Positions 34,120 through 45,250 are shown, counted from the stretch's first letter. The stretch is DNA of 64,000 nt from Povalibacter uvarum (GCF_014202975.1 NZ_JACHHZ010000004.1:496001-560000); one strand, 5' to 3'. The notes: generated by a model from the sequence alone, not told the origin. Made by a program: numbers and translations.

Positions 34120-35669
34120 GTGCCATGAACAGTGCACTCGCAAGGCGAAACGCAGTGAATGTCACGCGCCAACAGGCAGGAAAGAATCTGCGTGCGTTGC
34201 TCGCGGGGACTGCTGCTGCCGACGTTCCGGATCTCGAGATCACGGACCTGACGATCGACAGCCGCAAGGTACGAGCGGGCGGTGCGTTCGTCGCACTTCC
34301 CGGTCTGCGTAGTCACGGCGTCAGCTTCGCGACGCAAGCGATCAGCTCCGGCGCGATCGCGGTTCTGTGGGAGCCGGCCGACGGTGTCGTGCCGCCAGCA
34401 GTCCCGGCTAACGTAGCGATGGTCGCTGTGCCCGATCTGAAGGCCGCGATCGGAACGATCGCGGATCGCTTCTTCGATTCGCCGTCCGCAGCGGTGTTCG
34501 TCACCGGTATCACCGGAACCAACGGCAAGACGACGACGGCCTACGTCCTGGCCGGTGCGCTGGCGGAGCTCGGTCGGCCGTCGGCTTATGCGGGCACGCT
34601 CGGTCACGGTCGCATCGGCGCTGTGAAGCCGGGTACGCATACGACGCCAGATGCGATCACGCTGCATCGGCAGATCGCCGAACTGCGCGATGAAGGCATC
34701 ACGCACCTCGGGATGGAAATCTCGTCGCATGCGCTCGACCAGGATCGTGTCGCGGGGGTCCGTGTCGACACGGCCGTGTTCACGAACCTGACTCATGACC
34801 ATCTCGACTATCACGGGACCTTTGAAGCGTACGGCGAAGCGAAGGCGCGGCTGTTCGCGTGGCCGACGCTCGAACACGCGGTCATCAATGTCGACGATGC
34901 GTTCGGGCTGAAGCTGGCACGCGAGTATCGAGGCGAAGGTCTCGTTGCATGCGCGCGGTCGACTTCGTCGCTCGCGTCGCTGCCAGCCGATACATCACAC
35001 GTCCTGGTTCGCCGCGTTCGCGCCGAGGCGGGCGGGCTGGTCATCGATCTCGACGGCACGTGGGGAACCGCCACGCTGCGGTCGCGTTTCGTTGGCGACT
35101 TCAATGTCGACAATCTCATCGCCGTGCTGGCAGTGCTGCTCGGCTGGGGGTTCGAACTCTCCGATGCAGTTGCCGCACTCGAGCGCTGTTCTCCACCACC
35201 CGGTCGAATGGAAACGTTCACTGCGGCGGGCAAGCCGCTGGCGGTCGTCGACTATGCGCATACGCCTGATGCGCTCGAGAAGGCGTTGCTGGCTGTTCGC
35301 AATCACTCGAGCGGCCGCCTCATCTGTGTGTTCGGTTGCGGTGGTGACCGCGACGCACGCAAGCGACCGGCAATGGGTGAAATCGCCGAACGTCTCGCCG
35401 ATGTCGTCGTGATCACCGACGACAACCCCCGCACCGAGGATGGCAATGCGATCGTGGCCGGAATCGTCGCGGGGCTGAAAGAGCCGCAGCGTGCCACGGT
35501 CGAGCGTGATCGGGCGCGTGCGATCGAACATGCCATCGCGAAGGCCGGTGCCGGCGACGTGGTTCTCGTCGCGGGCAAGGGGCATGAGGACTACCAGATC
35601 GTCGGGATCGAGACGCGCTACTTCAGCGATCGCGACGTCGTGCAAGCCGCGCTGAGGAGGGATGCATGA
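34116..35669 (+). CDS. murE: UDP-MurNAc-L-Ala-D-Glu:meso-diaminopimelate ligase MurE
   Basis: 517 residues. N-terminal uridine-binding part (DLTIDSRKVRAGGAFVALPG), ATP P-loop GTNGKTTT at 134–141, EISSHALDQDRVAGVRVDTA, and the C-terminal DNPRTED motif at about 430 that selects meso-diaminopimelate rather than lysine. It adds the third residue of the stem peptide. Overlaps ftsI and murF by 4 nt each (ATGA). Confidence 0.97.
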   Translation: MSAMNSALARRNAVNVTRQQAGKNLRALLAGTAAADVPDLEITDLTIDSRKVRAGGAFVALPGLRSHGVSFATQAISSGAIAVLWEPADGVVPPAVPANVAMVAVPDLKAAIGTIADRFFDSPSAAVFVTGITGTNGKTTTAYVLAGALAELGRPSAYAGTLGHGRIGAVKPGTHTTPDAITLHRQIAELRDEGITHLGMEISSHALDQDRVAGVRVDTAVFTNLTHDHLDYHGTFEAYGEAKARLFAWPTLEHAVINVDDAFGLKLAREYRGEGLVACARSTSSLASLPADTSHVLVRRVRAEAGGLVIDLDGTWGTATLRSRFVGDFNVDNLIAVLAVLLGWGFELSDAVAALERCSPPPGRMETFTAAGKPLAVVDYAHTPDALEKALLAVRNHSSGRLICVFGCGGDRDARKRPAMGEIAERLADVVVITDDNPRTEDGNAIVAGIVAGLKEPQRATVERDRARAIEHAIAKAGAGDVVLVAGKGHEDYQIVGIETRYFSDRDVVQAALRRDA

Positions 35670-37057
35670 GTAATCAAGCCCTCAAGAAGACTCTCAACGA
35701 CATCGTGCGAGTCACCGGCGCCGAACTGGTCGGCGAGAACTGTGAGTTCACGAGCGTCTCGACCGATAGTCGCTCGTTGCAGCGTGGCGCACTCTTCGTC
35801 GCACTGTCCGGCCCGAACTTCGACGGTCATGACTTCGTGTCCGCAGCCGCCGAGCGCGGCGCAATCGCCGCACTCGTCGAGCGACCACTGCCCGTTGAGT
35901 TGCCACAGGTCGTCGTGCCCGATGCTCTCGCAGCGCTGTCGACGTTCGCGCGCGAATGGCGTCGGCAGTTCCAGATTCCTGTGATCGGCGTCACCGGCAG
36001 CAACGGCAAGACGACGACGAAGGAACTGATTGGCGCGATCCTGACGCGGCTCGGGGCCTGCCTCATCACCCGCGGCAACCTCAACAATCACATCGGCGTG
36101 CCGCTGACGCTCATGCAGATGAACGCGACGCATCGTTATGCCGTCATCGAGATGGGTGCGAATCATCAGGGCGAGATCGCGCATCTGGCGGGCCTCGCGG
36201 AGCCGACGATCGGCATCGTGACGAACGCAGGCGCCGCCCACCTCGAAGGCTTCGGCAGCCTCGACGGTGTTGCGAACGGCAAGGGCGAGATGTTCCAGGC
36301 ATTGCCTGCCGACGGCGTTGCAGTGATCAACGCTGACGACAAGTACGCGGCACAGTGGCGCGACAACCGGACAGCGGAGAAGGCGTTCTCCTTCGGTTTC
36401 GAGCAGCCCGCTGATTTCATGGCGCGCAAGGTCAATGCGAGCGGCGACGCTGGCGGTTTCCGCATCGATTTCGAACTGGCGACACCCGCGGGCACGAAGC
36501 CGGTGACGCTTGCGCTCGCCGGATTGCACAACCTTCGCAATGCGCTCGGCGCGGCCGCTGTCGCCTTCGCAGCTGGCGCAACGCTCGAGCAGATCGTCGA
36601 AGGACTCGGTGCGATGCGCGCGGTTTCCGGACGGCTCGAGCTCAAACCCGCGATCAACGGCGCTTTCCTCGTCGACGATTCGTACAACGCCAATCCGAGC
36701 TCGCTGAAAGCCGGACTCGATGCGCTGCGCGGCTTCAGCGGCAAGCGCTGGCTCGTGCTCGGCGACATGCTCGAGCTCGGTGAAGGCGCGAACGAGCTCC
36801 ATGCCGAAGTCGGGCGCTACGCGCGCCAGGTGGGTGTCGAGCGGCTCTTCGCGATCGGCAAGCATTCGCACTTCGCGGTCGAAGCTTTCGGGCGCGGCGC
36901 CCAGTGGTTCAACGATGTCGAACCGCTCATTGCCGAGGCGCGTCGTTCACTGACGGCCGGCGTCGCGGTGTTGATCAAGGGTTCGCGCGCCAACCGATTG
37001 GAGCGCGTATCGGCAGCGCTGGCGGCCACGCCGCCGCAGGCAGCGAACGGACACTAA
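35666..37057 (+). CDS. murF: UDP-MurNAc-tripeptide:D-Ala-D-Ala ligase MurF
   Basis: 463 residues. VSTDSRSLQRGALFVALSG in the N-domain, P-loop GSNGKTTTKE at 111–120, EMGANHQGEIAHLAGLAEPT, and VDDSYNANPSSLKAGLDAL in the C-domain, a MurF hallmark. Adds D-Ala-D-Ala to make the UDP-MurNAc-pentapeptide. Coupled to murE; mraY begins 12 nt later. Confidence 0.97.
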   Translation: MSNQALKKTLNDIVRVTGAELVGENCEFTSVSTDSRSLQRGALFVALSGPNFDGHDFVSAAAERGAIAALVERPLPVELPQVVVPDALAALSTFAREWRRQFQIPVIGVTGSNGKTTTKELIGAILTRLGACLITRGNLNNHIGVPLTLMQMNATHRYAVIEMGANHQGEIAHLAGLAEPTIGIVTNAGAAHLEGFGSLDGVANGKGEMFQALPADGVAVINADDKYAAQWRDNRTAEKAFSFGFEQPADFMARKVNASGDAGGFRIDFELATPAGTKPVTLALAGLHNLRNALGAAAVAFAAGATLEQIVEGLGAMRAVSGRLELKPAINGAFLVDDSYNANPSSLKAGLDALRGFSGKRWLVLGDMLELGEGANELHAEVGRYARQVGVERLFAIGKHSHFAVEAFGRGAQWFNDVEPLIAEARRSLTAGVAVLIKGSRANRLERVSAALAATPPQAANGH

Positions 37058-37069
37058 AAGAAGAATCAC

Positions 37070-38152
37070 ATGCTGTTCTATCTCGCCCACTACCTGAGCG
37101 ACTTCCATTCCGGCTTCCGTGTGTTCCAGTACCTGACGCTGCGCGCGATTCTCGCGGCGCTCACGGCACTCGTGATCTCTTTCATCGTCGGTCCGTGGAT
37201 GATCCGCACGCTGTCGGACCGACAGATCGGTCAGCGCGTTCGCGACGACGGTCCGAAGACGCACTTGCCGAAGGCCGGAACGCCGACGATGGGCGGCGCG
37301 CTGATCCTGGTCGCGATCGGCGCGAGCACGGCGTTGTGGGCGGACATGACCAATCGCTTCGTGCTGATCACGCTGCTCGTGACGCTCGCGTTCGGCCTGA
37401 TCGGATTCTGGGACGACTATCTGAAGCTCGTCGTCGGCAACAGCCGCGGTCTCATCGCGCGCTACAAGTACTTCTGGCAGACGATCGCCGGTCTCGGCGC
37501 GGCGATCGCGCTGTACATGACTGCGAAGGCGCCGGCGGAAACGGCGCTCTACGTTCCCTTCTTCAAGACGGTAATGGTGCCGCTCGGTGTCGGCTACATC
37601 GCTCTCACCTATTTCGTCATCGTCGGTACCAGCAACGCGGTGAATCTCACCGACGGGCTGGACGGTCTCGCAATCATGCCCGCGGTTCTGGTTGGCGGTG
37701 CTCTGGGAGTTTTCGCTTATGCAACAGGCAATGCGGTGTTCTCGGGTTATCTCGGCATTCCATTCATCGAGGGCACCGGTGAAATACTGGTGTTCTGCGC
37801 GACGCTGGTCGGTGCTGGACTCGGATTCCTCTGGTTCAACACCTATCCGGCCCAGGTGTTCATGGGTGATATCGGTGCGCTCGCGCTTGGTGCGGCACTA
37901 GGCGTCGTCGCCGTCATCGTCCGGCAGGAGATCGTGCTCTTCATCATGGGCGGCGTGTTCGTCATGGAAACGCTGTCGGTGATGCTGCAGGTCGCCTCGT
38001 TCAAGCTGACCGGCAAGCGCATCTTCCGCATGGCGCCGATCCATCATCACTTCGAGCTCAAGGGCTGGGCCGAGCCGAAGGTGATCGTGCGCTTCTGGAT
38101 CATCTCCGTGATCCTCGTGCTCATCGGTCTTGCGACGCTGAAGGTGCGCTGA
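37070..38152 (+). CDS. mraY: Phospho-MurNAc-pentapeptide transferase MraY
   Basis: 360 residues, about ten membrane segments. Hallmarks: [38 protein letters not shown] (catalytic aspartates), [31 protein letters not shown] and [18 protein letters not shown]. Transfers phospho-MurNAc-pentapeptide to undecaprenyl phosphate, making lipid I. Three nucleotides separate it from murD. Confidence 0.98.
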   Translation: MLFYLAHYLSDFHSGFRVFQYLTLRAILAALTALVISFIVGPWMIRTLSDRQIGQRVRDDGPKTHLPKAGTPTMGGALILVAIGASTALWADMTNRFVLITLLVTLAFGLIGFWDDYLKLVVGNSRGLIARYKYFWQTIAGLGAAIALYMTAKAPAETALYVPFFKTVMVPLGVGYIALTYFVIVGTSNAVNLTDGLDGLAIMPAVLVGGALGVFAYATGNAVFSGYLGIPFIEGTGEILVFCATLVGAGLGFLWFNTYPAQVFMGDIGALALGAALGVVAVIVRQEIVLFIMGGVFVMETLSVMLQVASFKLTGKRIFRMAPIHHHFELKGWAEPKVIVRFWIISVILVLIGLATLKVR

Positions 38153-38155
38153 TTC

Positions 38156-39520
38156 ATGACGCCCCAGGTCGACATGCCCCGCTCGATGCAACCGCGCTCC
38201 GGACGCACTGTCGTCGTCGGACTCGGCCGCACGGGCATGTCCTGCGTTCGATACTTGCGCTCGCGCGGTATCGAGTTCGCAGTAACCGACAGTCGTGCAA
38301 CGCCGCCGGAAGCGGCTGCGCTCAAGCAGCTTGCTCCCACCGCAGATGTGGCGTTCGGCGGATTCGATCCCGCGTTGCTCGATGGCGCGGCAGAAATCAT
38401 CGCATCGCCCGGTGTGTCGCTTCGCGAACCTTTTCTCGCGGCCGCCGCGGCGCGCCACGTTCCGATCGTTGGAGATATCGAGCTATTCGTTCGCGAGGCG
38501 CGGGCACCAATCGCGGCCATCACGGGAACGAACGGCAAGAGCACCGTGACGACACTCGTTGCACAGATGGCTGAAGCGGCCGGCAAGCGTGTTCTCGCGG
38601 GCGGGAACCTCGGTCGACCGGCGCTCGAACTGCTCGAAGAGCCGGCACCCGAGTTGTACGTCCTCGAACTATCGAGCTTTCAGCTCGATACGACGCAGTC
38701 GCTCCGCGCTGCTGCCGCGGCGGTGCTGAACGTCACGCCAGACCACATGGATCGCTACGACACGATCGCGGACTACGCGGCTTCGAAGGCGCGCATCCTG
38801 CGCAATGCCGGCGCGGCGATCGTGAATCTCGACGATCCGCTCGTGCGGGTGATGGGTGAGGAAGCCGCGCGGGTCATCGGTTTCAGTTTGCTGAAGGATC
38901 CCGCCGCTGCGTACTACGCCCTCACGCAAGGTGCGGACGTCGCGTTGATGCACGGCGAAGAGCGCATCGTGCTGCTGTCGGAGCTCAAGATCGCTGGTCT
39001 TCACAACGCGGCAAATGCATTGGCTTCGCTCGCGATGGCTGAGGCCCTCGGCCTCGATCGGCAGCGCTGCGTACGGACGTTGCGTGACTTCCCGGGCCTC
39101 GCGCATCGATCGCGATGGGTCGCGGATGTCGCCGGCGTGCGCTATGTCGACGACTCGAAGGGAACGAATGTCGGTGCAACGCTCGCTGCTGTCGCCGGCA
39201 TGCCTGGTTCGTTGGTGCTGATCGCGGGCGGGCAGGGCAAGGGTCAGGACTTTGCGCCGCTGGCGCCTGCGTTTCGCGGCAAAGTCCGCCACGTCGTCCT
39301 GCTCGGGCAGGACGCAAAGTTGATCGCTGATGCGCTTCAGGGCGTGGTGACTCTCGAGTTTGCACGTGACATGCAGGAAGCCGTCGCGATGTCCGCTCGC
39401 GCCGCCCGATCGGGTGAGACGGTGTTGCTGTCGCCTGCTTGCGCGAGCCTCGACATGTTTCGCGACTACGCGCATCGCGGTGATGTCTTCGCGGCCGCGG
39501 TCCGGGGATTGCAATCATGA
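38156..39520 (+). CDS. murD: UDP-MurNAc-L-alanine:D-glutamate ligase MurD
   Basis: 454 residues. N-terminal Rossmann segment TVVVGLGRTGMSCVRYL, P-loop ITGTNGKSTVTT at about 123–134, LELSSFQLDTTQSL, HRSRWVADVAGVRYVDDSKG and the terminal LLSPACASLDMFRDYAHRG are all typical. ATG 38156 is used; in-frame ATGs also occur at 38174 and 38186, nearer to the usual N-terminus. Ends with a 4-nt overlap with ftsW. Confidence 0.97.
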   Translation: MTPQVDMPRSMQPRSGRTVVVGLGRTGMSCVRYLRSRGIEFAVTDSRATPPEAAALKQLAPTADVAFGGFDPALLDGAAEIIASPGVSLREPFLAAAAARHVPIVGDIELFVREARAPIAAITGTNGKSTVTTLVAQMAEAAGKRVLAGGNLGRPALELLEEPAPELYVLELSSFQLDTTQSLRAAAAAVLNVTPDHMDRYDTIADYAASKARILRNAGAAIVNLDDPLVRVMGEEAARVIGFSLLKDPAAAYYALTQGADVALMHGEERIVLLSELKIAGLHNAANALASLAMAEALGLDRQRCVRTLRDFPGLAHRSRWVADVAGVRYVDDSKGTNVGATLAAVAGMPGSLVLIAGGQGKGQDFAPLAPAFRGKVRHVVLLGQDAKLIADALQGVVTLEFARDMQEAVAMSARAARSGETVLLSPACASLDMFRDYAHRGDVFAAAVRGLQS

Positions 39521-40701
39521 ACGCCGCGACACTCACCTTCGCCCGTTCCAACGCGCGCCCGCGCGCCTTCGTGTTCGATCAGGTCCTGATCCTAGCGACG
39601 GCAGCGATCCTGCTGCTCGGCCTGATCATGGTGACCTCGGCTTCGATCTCCGTCGCGGACAAGCAGATGCAGGAGCCGCTGTTCTATCTCGAGCGTCAGT
39701 CGGTCGGGGTCATTCTCGGGCTGATCTGCGCCGTGGTGATGATGTTCATTCCGACGCGCATCTGGGAACAGCTCGCGATGCCGCTGCTGCTGTTCGCATT
39801 CCTGCTGCTGATCCTGGTGCTCATCCCGGGCATCGGTCACGAGGTGAATGGCAGCCGGCGCTGGTTGCGTGCCGGCTTCATGAACTTCCAGGCCTCCGAG
39901 CTGACGCGCGTATTGCTGCTCACCTATCTCGCGAGCTATGTCGTGAGACGGCAGCAGGAGTTGAAGGACGAGCTCAAGGGCTTCGTCAAACCGCTCGGCG
40001 TTCTCATGGCTGCCGCGGCACTGCTGTTGCTCGAGCCCGATTTCGGCGCGGCGACGGTACTGATGGCAACCGGCCTCGGCGTGCTCTTCCTTGCAGGCGT
40101 GAAGCTGCGTCACTTCGCTGCCCTCGTCGCCATCGCGGCGGCGGGAATGGCGGGGCTCGCGGTCACGAGTGCATATCGACTCAAGCGACTCACTGCGTTC
40201 CTCGATCCGTTCGCCGATCCGTTCAACTCCGGCTTCCAGCTGACGCAGTCGCTGATCGCTGTCGGTCGCGGCGAGTTGTTCGGCGTGGGTCTCGGCTCGA
40301 GCGTGCAGAAGCTCTTCTATCTGCCCGAGGCGCACACGGATTTCGTGTTCGCGATCCTGGCCGAGGAGTTGGGGCTTGTCGGCGTGATCGCCACACTGGG
40401 CCTGTTCATCGTGCTCGTGTGGCGCACGTTCCGGATCTCCCGCCTCGCCGCCGAAGCCGGGCTTGCGTTCCAGGCGTACTGCGCCGCTGGCTTCGGCATC
40501 TGGCTTGCTTTCCAGACGTTCATCAACGTTGGCGTGAATCTCGGCTTGCTGCCGACGAAGGGATTGACGCTGCCGTTGATGTCGTACGGCGGCTCCAGCA
40601 TTCTGGTCACGCTCGGCTGGCTCGGCCTCATCCTGCGCATTCATCACGAAGCGAATGTCAGCGGCCGCCTTGCTGTGCGTCGCAAGGAGCGCGAAGAGTA
40701 A
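39517..40701 (+). CDS. ftsW: Septal peptidoglycan glycosyltransferase FtsW
   Basis: 394 residues with about ten membrane segments (SEDS family). Signatures: HEVNGSRRWLRAGFMNFQASEL, LLEPDFGAATVLMATGLGVL, FVFAILAEELGLVG and the terminal LPLMSYGGSSILVTLGWLGLI. Polymerises lipid II at the septum as the partner of FtsI. Overlaps murD by 4 nt and murG by 1 nt (TAATG). Confidence 0.97.
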   Translation: MNAATLTFARSNARPRAFVFDQVLILATAAILLLGLIMVTSASISVADKQMQEPLFYLERQSVGVILGLICAVVMMFIPTRIWEQLAMPLLLFAFLLLILVLIPGIGHEVNGSRRWLRAGFMNFQASELTRVLLLTYLASYVVRRQQELKDELKGFVKPLGVLMAAAALLLLEPDFGAATVLMATGLGVLFLAGVKLRHFAALVAIAAAGMAGLAVTSAYRLKRLTAFLDPFADPFNSGFQLTQSLIAVGRGELFGVGLGSSVQKLFYLPEAHTDFVFAILAEELGLVGVIATLGLFIVLVWRTFRISRLAAEAGLAFQAYCAAGFGIWLAFQTFINVGVNLGLLPTKGLTLPLMSYGGSSILVTLGWLGLILRIHHEANVSGRLAVRRKEREE

Positions 40702-41789
40702 TGTCGCGCACCGTTCTCATCATGGCGGGCGGCACCGGGGGGCATGTGTTCCCGGCGCTGGCGGCTGCGCGGGTGCTTCGCGAACGGGGCTTCGAGCCGG
40801 TGTGGCTCGGAACGCAGCGCGGTCTCGAAGCGAAGCTCGTTCCGCCGCAACAGATTCCGATCGAGTGGATTACCGTCGGTGGTGTGCGTGGCAAGGGCAT
40901 CACGACCCTGCTGGCCGCGCCGTTCCGCCTCGCTCGCGCCGTGTGGCAGAGCCTGCAAGTGATGCGGCGTCGCAATCCTGTCGTCGTGCTGGGCGCCGGC
41001 GGTTTCGTGTCGGGACCTGGTGGCATCGCTGCGTGGCTCACCGGTCGGCCGTTGCTGATCCACGAACAGAATGCCGTCGCGGGCATGACCAACCGCGTAC
41101 TGGCGCGCTTTGCCAAGCGGGTGTTCGAGGCTTTTCCTGCAAGCTTTCCGTCATCCATCAAGGCGGAGCGCGTTGGAAATCCCGTGCGTCGTGAGATCGC
41201 CGCGCTGCCGTCGCCCGAGTCACGGTACGCCGAACGCAGCGGACCATTGCGCGTGCTCATCATCGGCGGCAGTCAGGGCGCATCGCGTCTCAACGTCGTC
41301 GTGCCGGCGGCACTCGCGATGATCGACGTCTCCATTCGGCCCGCGGTGTTGCACCAGGCTGGCGAGCGACACATCGAGAGCGCGCGTGACGCTTACGCGA
41401 AGCACGGAGTGCAAGCAGACGTACGCGCGTTCATCGACGACATGGCGGAAGCGTATGCATGGGCGGATCTCGTGATCTGCCGTTCTGGCGCGCTGACTGT
41501 CTCCGAACTTGCAGCGGCCGGACTGCCGGCGGTGTTCGTGCCGTTCGCGGCGGCAGTCGACGATCATCAGACGCACAACGCGCGCTTCCCGGTGTCGGCG
41601 GGGGCTGGTGTGCTGATTCCGGAAGCGGATCTCACGCCGATGCGATTGTCGAACGAGCTGCGAACGCTGCTGGGCGCTGGTCGTTCTCATCTGGCCGAGA
41701 TGGCGATGAAAGCGCGTTCGATCGCGCTGATCGATGCCGACGTCAGGCTGGCCGACGCCTGCGTCGCGGCTGCGGGAGGTGCCCGATGA
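40701..41789 (+). CDS. murG: Lipid II synthase MurG
   Basis: 362 residues from ATG 40701. GT28 fold: [19 protein letters not shown] at the N-terminus, [49 protein letters not shown] in the C-domain, and [20 protein letters not shown] for UDP-GlcNAc binding. Adds GlcNAc to lipid I on the inner leaflet. A longer open frame begins inside ftsW in another frame; the family start excludes it. Confidence 0.97.
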   Translation: MSRTVLIMAGGTGGHVFPALAAARVLRERGFEPVWLGTQRGLEAKLVPPQQIPIEWITVGGVRGKGITTLLAAPFRLARAVWQSLQVMRRRNPVVVLGAGGFVSGPGGIAAWLTGRPLLIHEQNAVAGMTNRVLARFAKRVFEAFPASFPSSIKAERVGNPVRREIAALPSPESRYAERSGPLRVLIIGGSQGASRLNVVVPAALAMIDVSIRPAVLHQAGERHIESARDAYAKHGVQADVRAFIDDMAEAYAWADLVICRSGALTVSELAAAGLPAVFVPFAAAVDDHQTHNARFPVSAGAGVLIPEADLTPMRLSNELRTLLGAGRSHLAEMAMKARSIALIDADVRLADACVAAAGGAR

Positions 41790-43201
41790 CCGACCGCATG
41801 CGCCGGATCCATCGCATCCACTTCGTCGGCATCGGCGGCGCCGGCATGGGCGGCATCGCCGAAGTGCTCCTCAACCTGGGCTACCAGGTGCAGGGCAGCG
41901 ATCTCAAGCCCAACACTGTCACTGCCCGTCTGCAGAAGCTCGGCGCACGCGTGATGTTCGGTCATGCGTCGGCGAACGTGGCCGATGCCGATGTCGTCGT
42001 CGTGTCGACGGCGATCCAGCGGGACAACCCGGAGATCGCGGACGCGCTCGCACGGCGTCTGCCGATCGTGCAGCGTGCGGAGATGCTCGGCGAGCTGATG
42101 CGCTTCCGCTACGCAATCGCAGTCGCGGGCACACACGGCAAGACCACGACGACGAGCATGGTTGCGAGCCTGCTCGCCGAAGGCGATCTCGACCCGACGT
42201 TCGTCATCGGCGGACGACTCGTGAGTGCCGATACGAATGCACGCCTGGGTCAGGGGCGCTATCTCGTCGCGGAAGCGGACGAGAGCGACGCTTCCTTCCT
42301 GCACCTGCAACCGATGATCTCGATCGTCACCAACGTCGACAACGATCACCTCGGCACGCATGAAGGCGACTTCGAACGGCTCAAGCAGAGCTTCGTCGAC
42401 TTCCTCCACAACCTGCCGTTCTACGGGCTCGCGGTCATTTGTGCCGACGATCCCGTGGCCGCTGCAATGATTCCGCGCATCAATCGACCCGTCGTCACGT
42501 ATGGCATCGAACAGGCCGCCGACGTGCGGGCGACGGACATCGTGCGCGAAGGACTGAAGACCCGTTTCACCGTCCACCGCGCCGGCAAGCCGGCACCCCT
42601 CGTCGTCACGCTCAATCGCCCGGGCACGCACAACGTGCTGAATGCGCTCGCCGCGATTGCAGTCGCCTCCGAACTGGATGTCGCCGATGCCGCGATTCAG
42701 GCAGCCCTCGCGAACTTTCAGGGGATCGATCGGCGCCTGCAGCAGAACGGCGAGGTCGATATCGCGGCGGGACGCGTCACGCTCGTCGACGACTACGGCC
42801 ATCACCCGACGGAGCTTGCGGCGACGCTGGAAGCGATCCGGCAGGGCTGGCCGGGCCGTCGGATCGTGCTCGCGTTCCAGCCGCACCGTTACACGCGCAC
42901 GCGCGATCTGCTCGACGACTTCGCAAGGGTGCTCGCTGGTGTCGACGCGTTGCTCGTCACAGAAGTCTATGCGGCAGGCGAAGCGCCGATTGCCGGTGCC
43001 GACGGCAAGGCGATCTGCCGCGCTGTGCGCTCGCACGGCCGCGTCGAACCTGTGTTCGTGGAGAAGGCCGAGCAGTTGCCGCAGGCGTTGCTTCCGATCC
43101 TGCGTGATGGCGATCTCGTCGTGACGATGGGTGCGGGCAGCATCGGCGCTGTTGCGTCGGATCTCCCGGTCACGCTCAAAGCGGAAGGGAGGAGTGCATG
43201 A
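41786..43201 (+). CDS. murC: UDP-N-acetylmuramate:L-alanine ligase MurC
   Basis: 471 residues from ATG 41786, overlapping murG by 4 nt. [20 protein letters not shown] at 11–30, P-loop [10 protein letters not shown] at 115–124, [14 protein letters not shown], and [15 protein letters not shown] in the C-domain. First of the four amino-acid ligases of peptidoglycan precursor synthesis. Overlaps murB by 4 nt. Confidence 0.97.
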   Translation: MTDRMRRIHRIHFVGIGGAGMGGIAEVLLNLGYQVQGSDLKPNTVTARLQKLGARVMFGHASANVADADVVVVSTAIQRDNPEIADALARRLPIVQRAEMLGELMRFRYAIAVAGTHGKTTTTSMVASLLAEGDLDPTFVIGGRLVSADTNARLGQGRYLVAEADESDASFLHLQPMISIVTNVDNDHLGTHEGDFERLKQSFVDFLHNLPFYGLAVICADDPVAAAMIPRINRPVVTYGIEQAADVRATDIVREGLKTRFTVHRAGKPAPLVVTLNRPGTHNVLNALAAIAVASELDVADAAIQAALANFQGIDRRLQQNGEVDIAAGRVTLVDDYGHHPTELAATLEAIRQGWPGRRIVLAFQPHRYTRTRDLLDDFARVLAGVDALLVTEVYAAGEAPIAGADGKAICRAVRSHGRVEPVFVEKAEQLPQALLPILRDGDLVVTMGAGSIGAVASDLPVTLKAEGRSA

Positions 43202-44094
43202 ACTCGCTCGCCCTCCCGCCTGATTTCGATTCGCGCGTGCTGCGCAACGAGCGCATGGCGAAACACACGTCCTGGCACGTTGGCGGCCCCGCGGATTTCT
43301 TCTTCACGCCAGCCGACGAAGCGGACCTGGTTGCATTCCTGCGCAGCCTCGAGCCGATGACGCCGGTCATGTGGATCGGCCTCGGCAGCAATCTGCTGGT
43401 GCGCGATGGCGGCATCCGCGGTGCGGTAATCGACACGCACGGCGTCTTCGCCGAACTCGATCGCATCAACGACAACGAGATCCAGGCGGGCGCCGGTGTC
43501 GCGTGCGCGAAGCTCGCAAAGCAATGCATCAAGTGGGGACTTGGACCCGCCGAGTTCTTCGCTGGCATTCCAGGAACACTCGGTGGTGCGCTCGCGATGA
43601 ACGCCGGCGCATTCGGTGGCGAGACATGGAATCACGTCATCTCTGTCACGACGCTTGATCGCTCGGGCACGCGACGCGAGCGCCCGGCTTCGGACTTCAC
43701 CGTCGGCTATCGCCACGTGTCTGGACCAAAAGACGAGTGGTTCCTCGGGGCGCGGCTTCGCTTCGAACAGCGGCCGGGGGTCAGCAACGACGACATTCGC
43801 CTGCTGCTCGCGCGCCGCAAGGCAACGCAGCCGATCGGCGAGTGGTCCTGCGGGTCCGTCTTCACGAACCCGCCTGGCGATCACGCGGCCCGACTCATCG
43901 ACAGCGCCGGCCTCAAGGGCTTTCGCATCGGCGGAGCGCGTGTGTCCGAGATGCACGCGAACTTCATCGTGAACGACGGCACGGCGACAGCTGCGAACAT
44001 CGAGCAGCTCATCGCGCATGTCAGGCAGACGGTTGAAAGCACCCACGGCGTGAAGCTCACGCCGGAGGTGCGGATGGTGGGGGAGAGAGAATGA
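43198..44094 (+). CDS. murB: UDP-N-acetylenolpyruvoylglucosamine reductase MurB
   Basis: 298 residues, type-II (short) MurB. FAD-binding segments [17 protein letters not shown] and [19 protein letters not shown], then [39 protein letters not shown] and the terminal [19 protein letters not shown] with the catalytic glutamate region. Coupled to murC. It is the last gene before a 193-nt break in the otherwise overlapping cluster. Confidence 0.96.
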   Translation: MNSLALPPDFDSRVLRNERMAKHTSWHVGGPADFFFTPADEADLVAFLRSLEPMTPVMWIGLGSNLLVRDGGIRGAVIDTHGVFAELDRINDNEIQAGAGVACAKLAKQCIKWGLGPAEFFAGIPGTLGGALAMNAGAFGGETWNHVISVTTLDRSGTRRERPASDFTVGYRHVSGPKDEWFLGARLRFEQRPGVSNDDIRLLLARRKATQPIGEWSCGSVFTNPPGDHAARLIDSAGLKGFRIGGARVSEMHANFIVNDGTATAANIEQLIAHVRQTVESTHGVKLTPEVRMVGERE

Positions 44095-44101
44095 ATAGGG
44101 C

Positions 44102-44257
44102 GCGAGGCTTGAGGCTCGAGGCACGAGCCAGAGAGGCGACTGGTTACTTCTGGCTTACACGCCGGTCGCCCAGCGCGTGGGCGCTCATGGCTCGCAGCCA
44201 CGCAAGCCAGATTGCACCTCCCTCCTTCTGGCTCGCGCCTCGAGTCTCAAGCCTCGC
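44102..44257. repeat. Heptad-word inverted repeat, locus B, inside the dcw cluster
   Basis: Left arm 44102–44129: GCGAGGC, TTGAGGC, TCGAGGC, ACGAGCC. Right arm (44257 back to 44230, reverse complement): GCGAGGC, TTGAGAC, TCGAGGC, GCGAGCC. The arms match at 26 of 28 positions and both continue as AGAG/AGAAG plus a G-rich tail. A second, inner inverted pair, CTGGCTT (44150–44156) with AAGCCAG (44204–44210), is nested in the about 100-nt centre. As RNA this would be a very long hairpin between murB and ddl. Confidence 0.9.
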
Positions 44258-44287
44258 GTCTCTGAATCTCCGTCCAGGAGCAGAGCA

Positions 44288-45250
44288 ATGAGCGCCCAGC
44301 GTCAGTCCCGCGTCACCGACCCGCGTTCTTTCGGCCGCGTCGCCGTCCTCATGGGCGGCACCTCGTCCGAGCGCGAGGTCTCGCTGGATTCCGGTCGCAA
44401 CTGTCTCGAAGCGCTGCAGCGTCGCGGCGTCGATGCGCAGGCGGTCGATGGTATTCCCGCGCTCGTGCAGGCGCTGGTCGCGAAGCGCTTCGATCGCGTG
44501 TTCAACATTCTCCACGGCCATCACGGCGGTGGTGAAGACGGCATTCTGCAAGGGTTGCTCGATGCGCTGCAGGTCCCGTACACGGGTTCCGATGTGCTCG
44601 GGTCGGCACTGTCGATGGACAAGATCCGTACGAAGCAGGTGTGGCTCTCGCTCGGGATGCCGACGCCGCGATACGTATCGCTCGCGAAGAAGAGCAGCGA
44701 CGTCGAAGCGGCAGCTCGTTCGCTGGGTCTGCCGGTGATCGTGAAGCCCGCTTGCGAGGGCTCGAGCGTCGGGGTGAGCCGCGTGTTCAGCGAAGCCGAT
44801 CTGCCGAGTGCGGTCGCGCTTGCCGAGCGCTACGAAGGCGATCTGCTCATGGAACAGATGATCGTCGGTGAGGAGTACACGGTCGGCATTCTCGGTGCGG
44901 AAGCGCTGCCGACGATCCGCATCGTGCCGGCCGGCGAGTACTACGACTATCACGCGAAGTATGTCGCCGAGGACACGCAGTACATCTGCCCAGGTCTGAG
45001 TGGTGCCGCGGAGAACGAGATGCGGGCGCTCGCGCTCAAGGCGTTTCAGGCTGCGGGCTGCGGCGGCTGGGGTCGCGTCGACGTGATGCGCGATCGCGGC
45101 GGCGCGAACTTCCTGCTCGAAGTGAATACCGCGCCCGGTATGACGAGTCATTCGCTCGTGCCGAAGGCGGCGCGTGCCGTGGGCATCGAGTTCGATGATC
45201 TCGTGTGGCGCGTACTGGAGACGAGTCTCGATCGTGGAGGTGGCGCCTGA
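44288..45250 (+). CDS. ddl: D-alanine:D-alanine ligase
   Basis: 320 residues from ATG 44288, with AGGAG 7 nt upstream. ATP-grasp landmarks: [53 protein letters not shown], and [21 protein letters not shown] with the metal ligands. Makes the D-Ala-D-Ala used by MurF. An upstream in-frame start lies inside the repeat arm and is rejected. Stop and ftsQ start share one base (TGATG). Confidence 0.97.
   Translation: MSAQRQSRVTDPRSFGRVAVLMGGTSSEREVSLDSGRNCLEALQRRGVDAQAVDGIPALVQALVAKRFDRVFNILHGHHGGGEDGILQGLLDALQVPYTGSDVLGSALSMDKIRTKQVWLSLGMPTPRYVSLAKKSSDVEAAARSLGLPVIVKPACEGSSVGVSRVFSEADLPSAVALAERYEGDLLMEQMIVGEEYTVGILGAEALPTIRIVPAGEYYDYHAKYVAEDTQYICPGLSGAAENEMRALALKAFQAAGCGGWGRVDVMRDRGGANFLLEVNTAPGMTSHSLVPKAARAVGIEFDDLVWRVLETSLDRGGGA

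Noticed and set aside
39360-40700. Upstream extension of the murG frame through ftsW.
   Set aside because: The extension is an out-of-frame reading of ftsW and murD; MurG begins at [15 protein letters not shown].
44102-44257. CRISPR array considered for the tandem-word loci.
   Set aside because: Words are 7–9 nt with no unique spacers, arms are inverted, and no cas genes are present.
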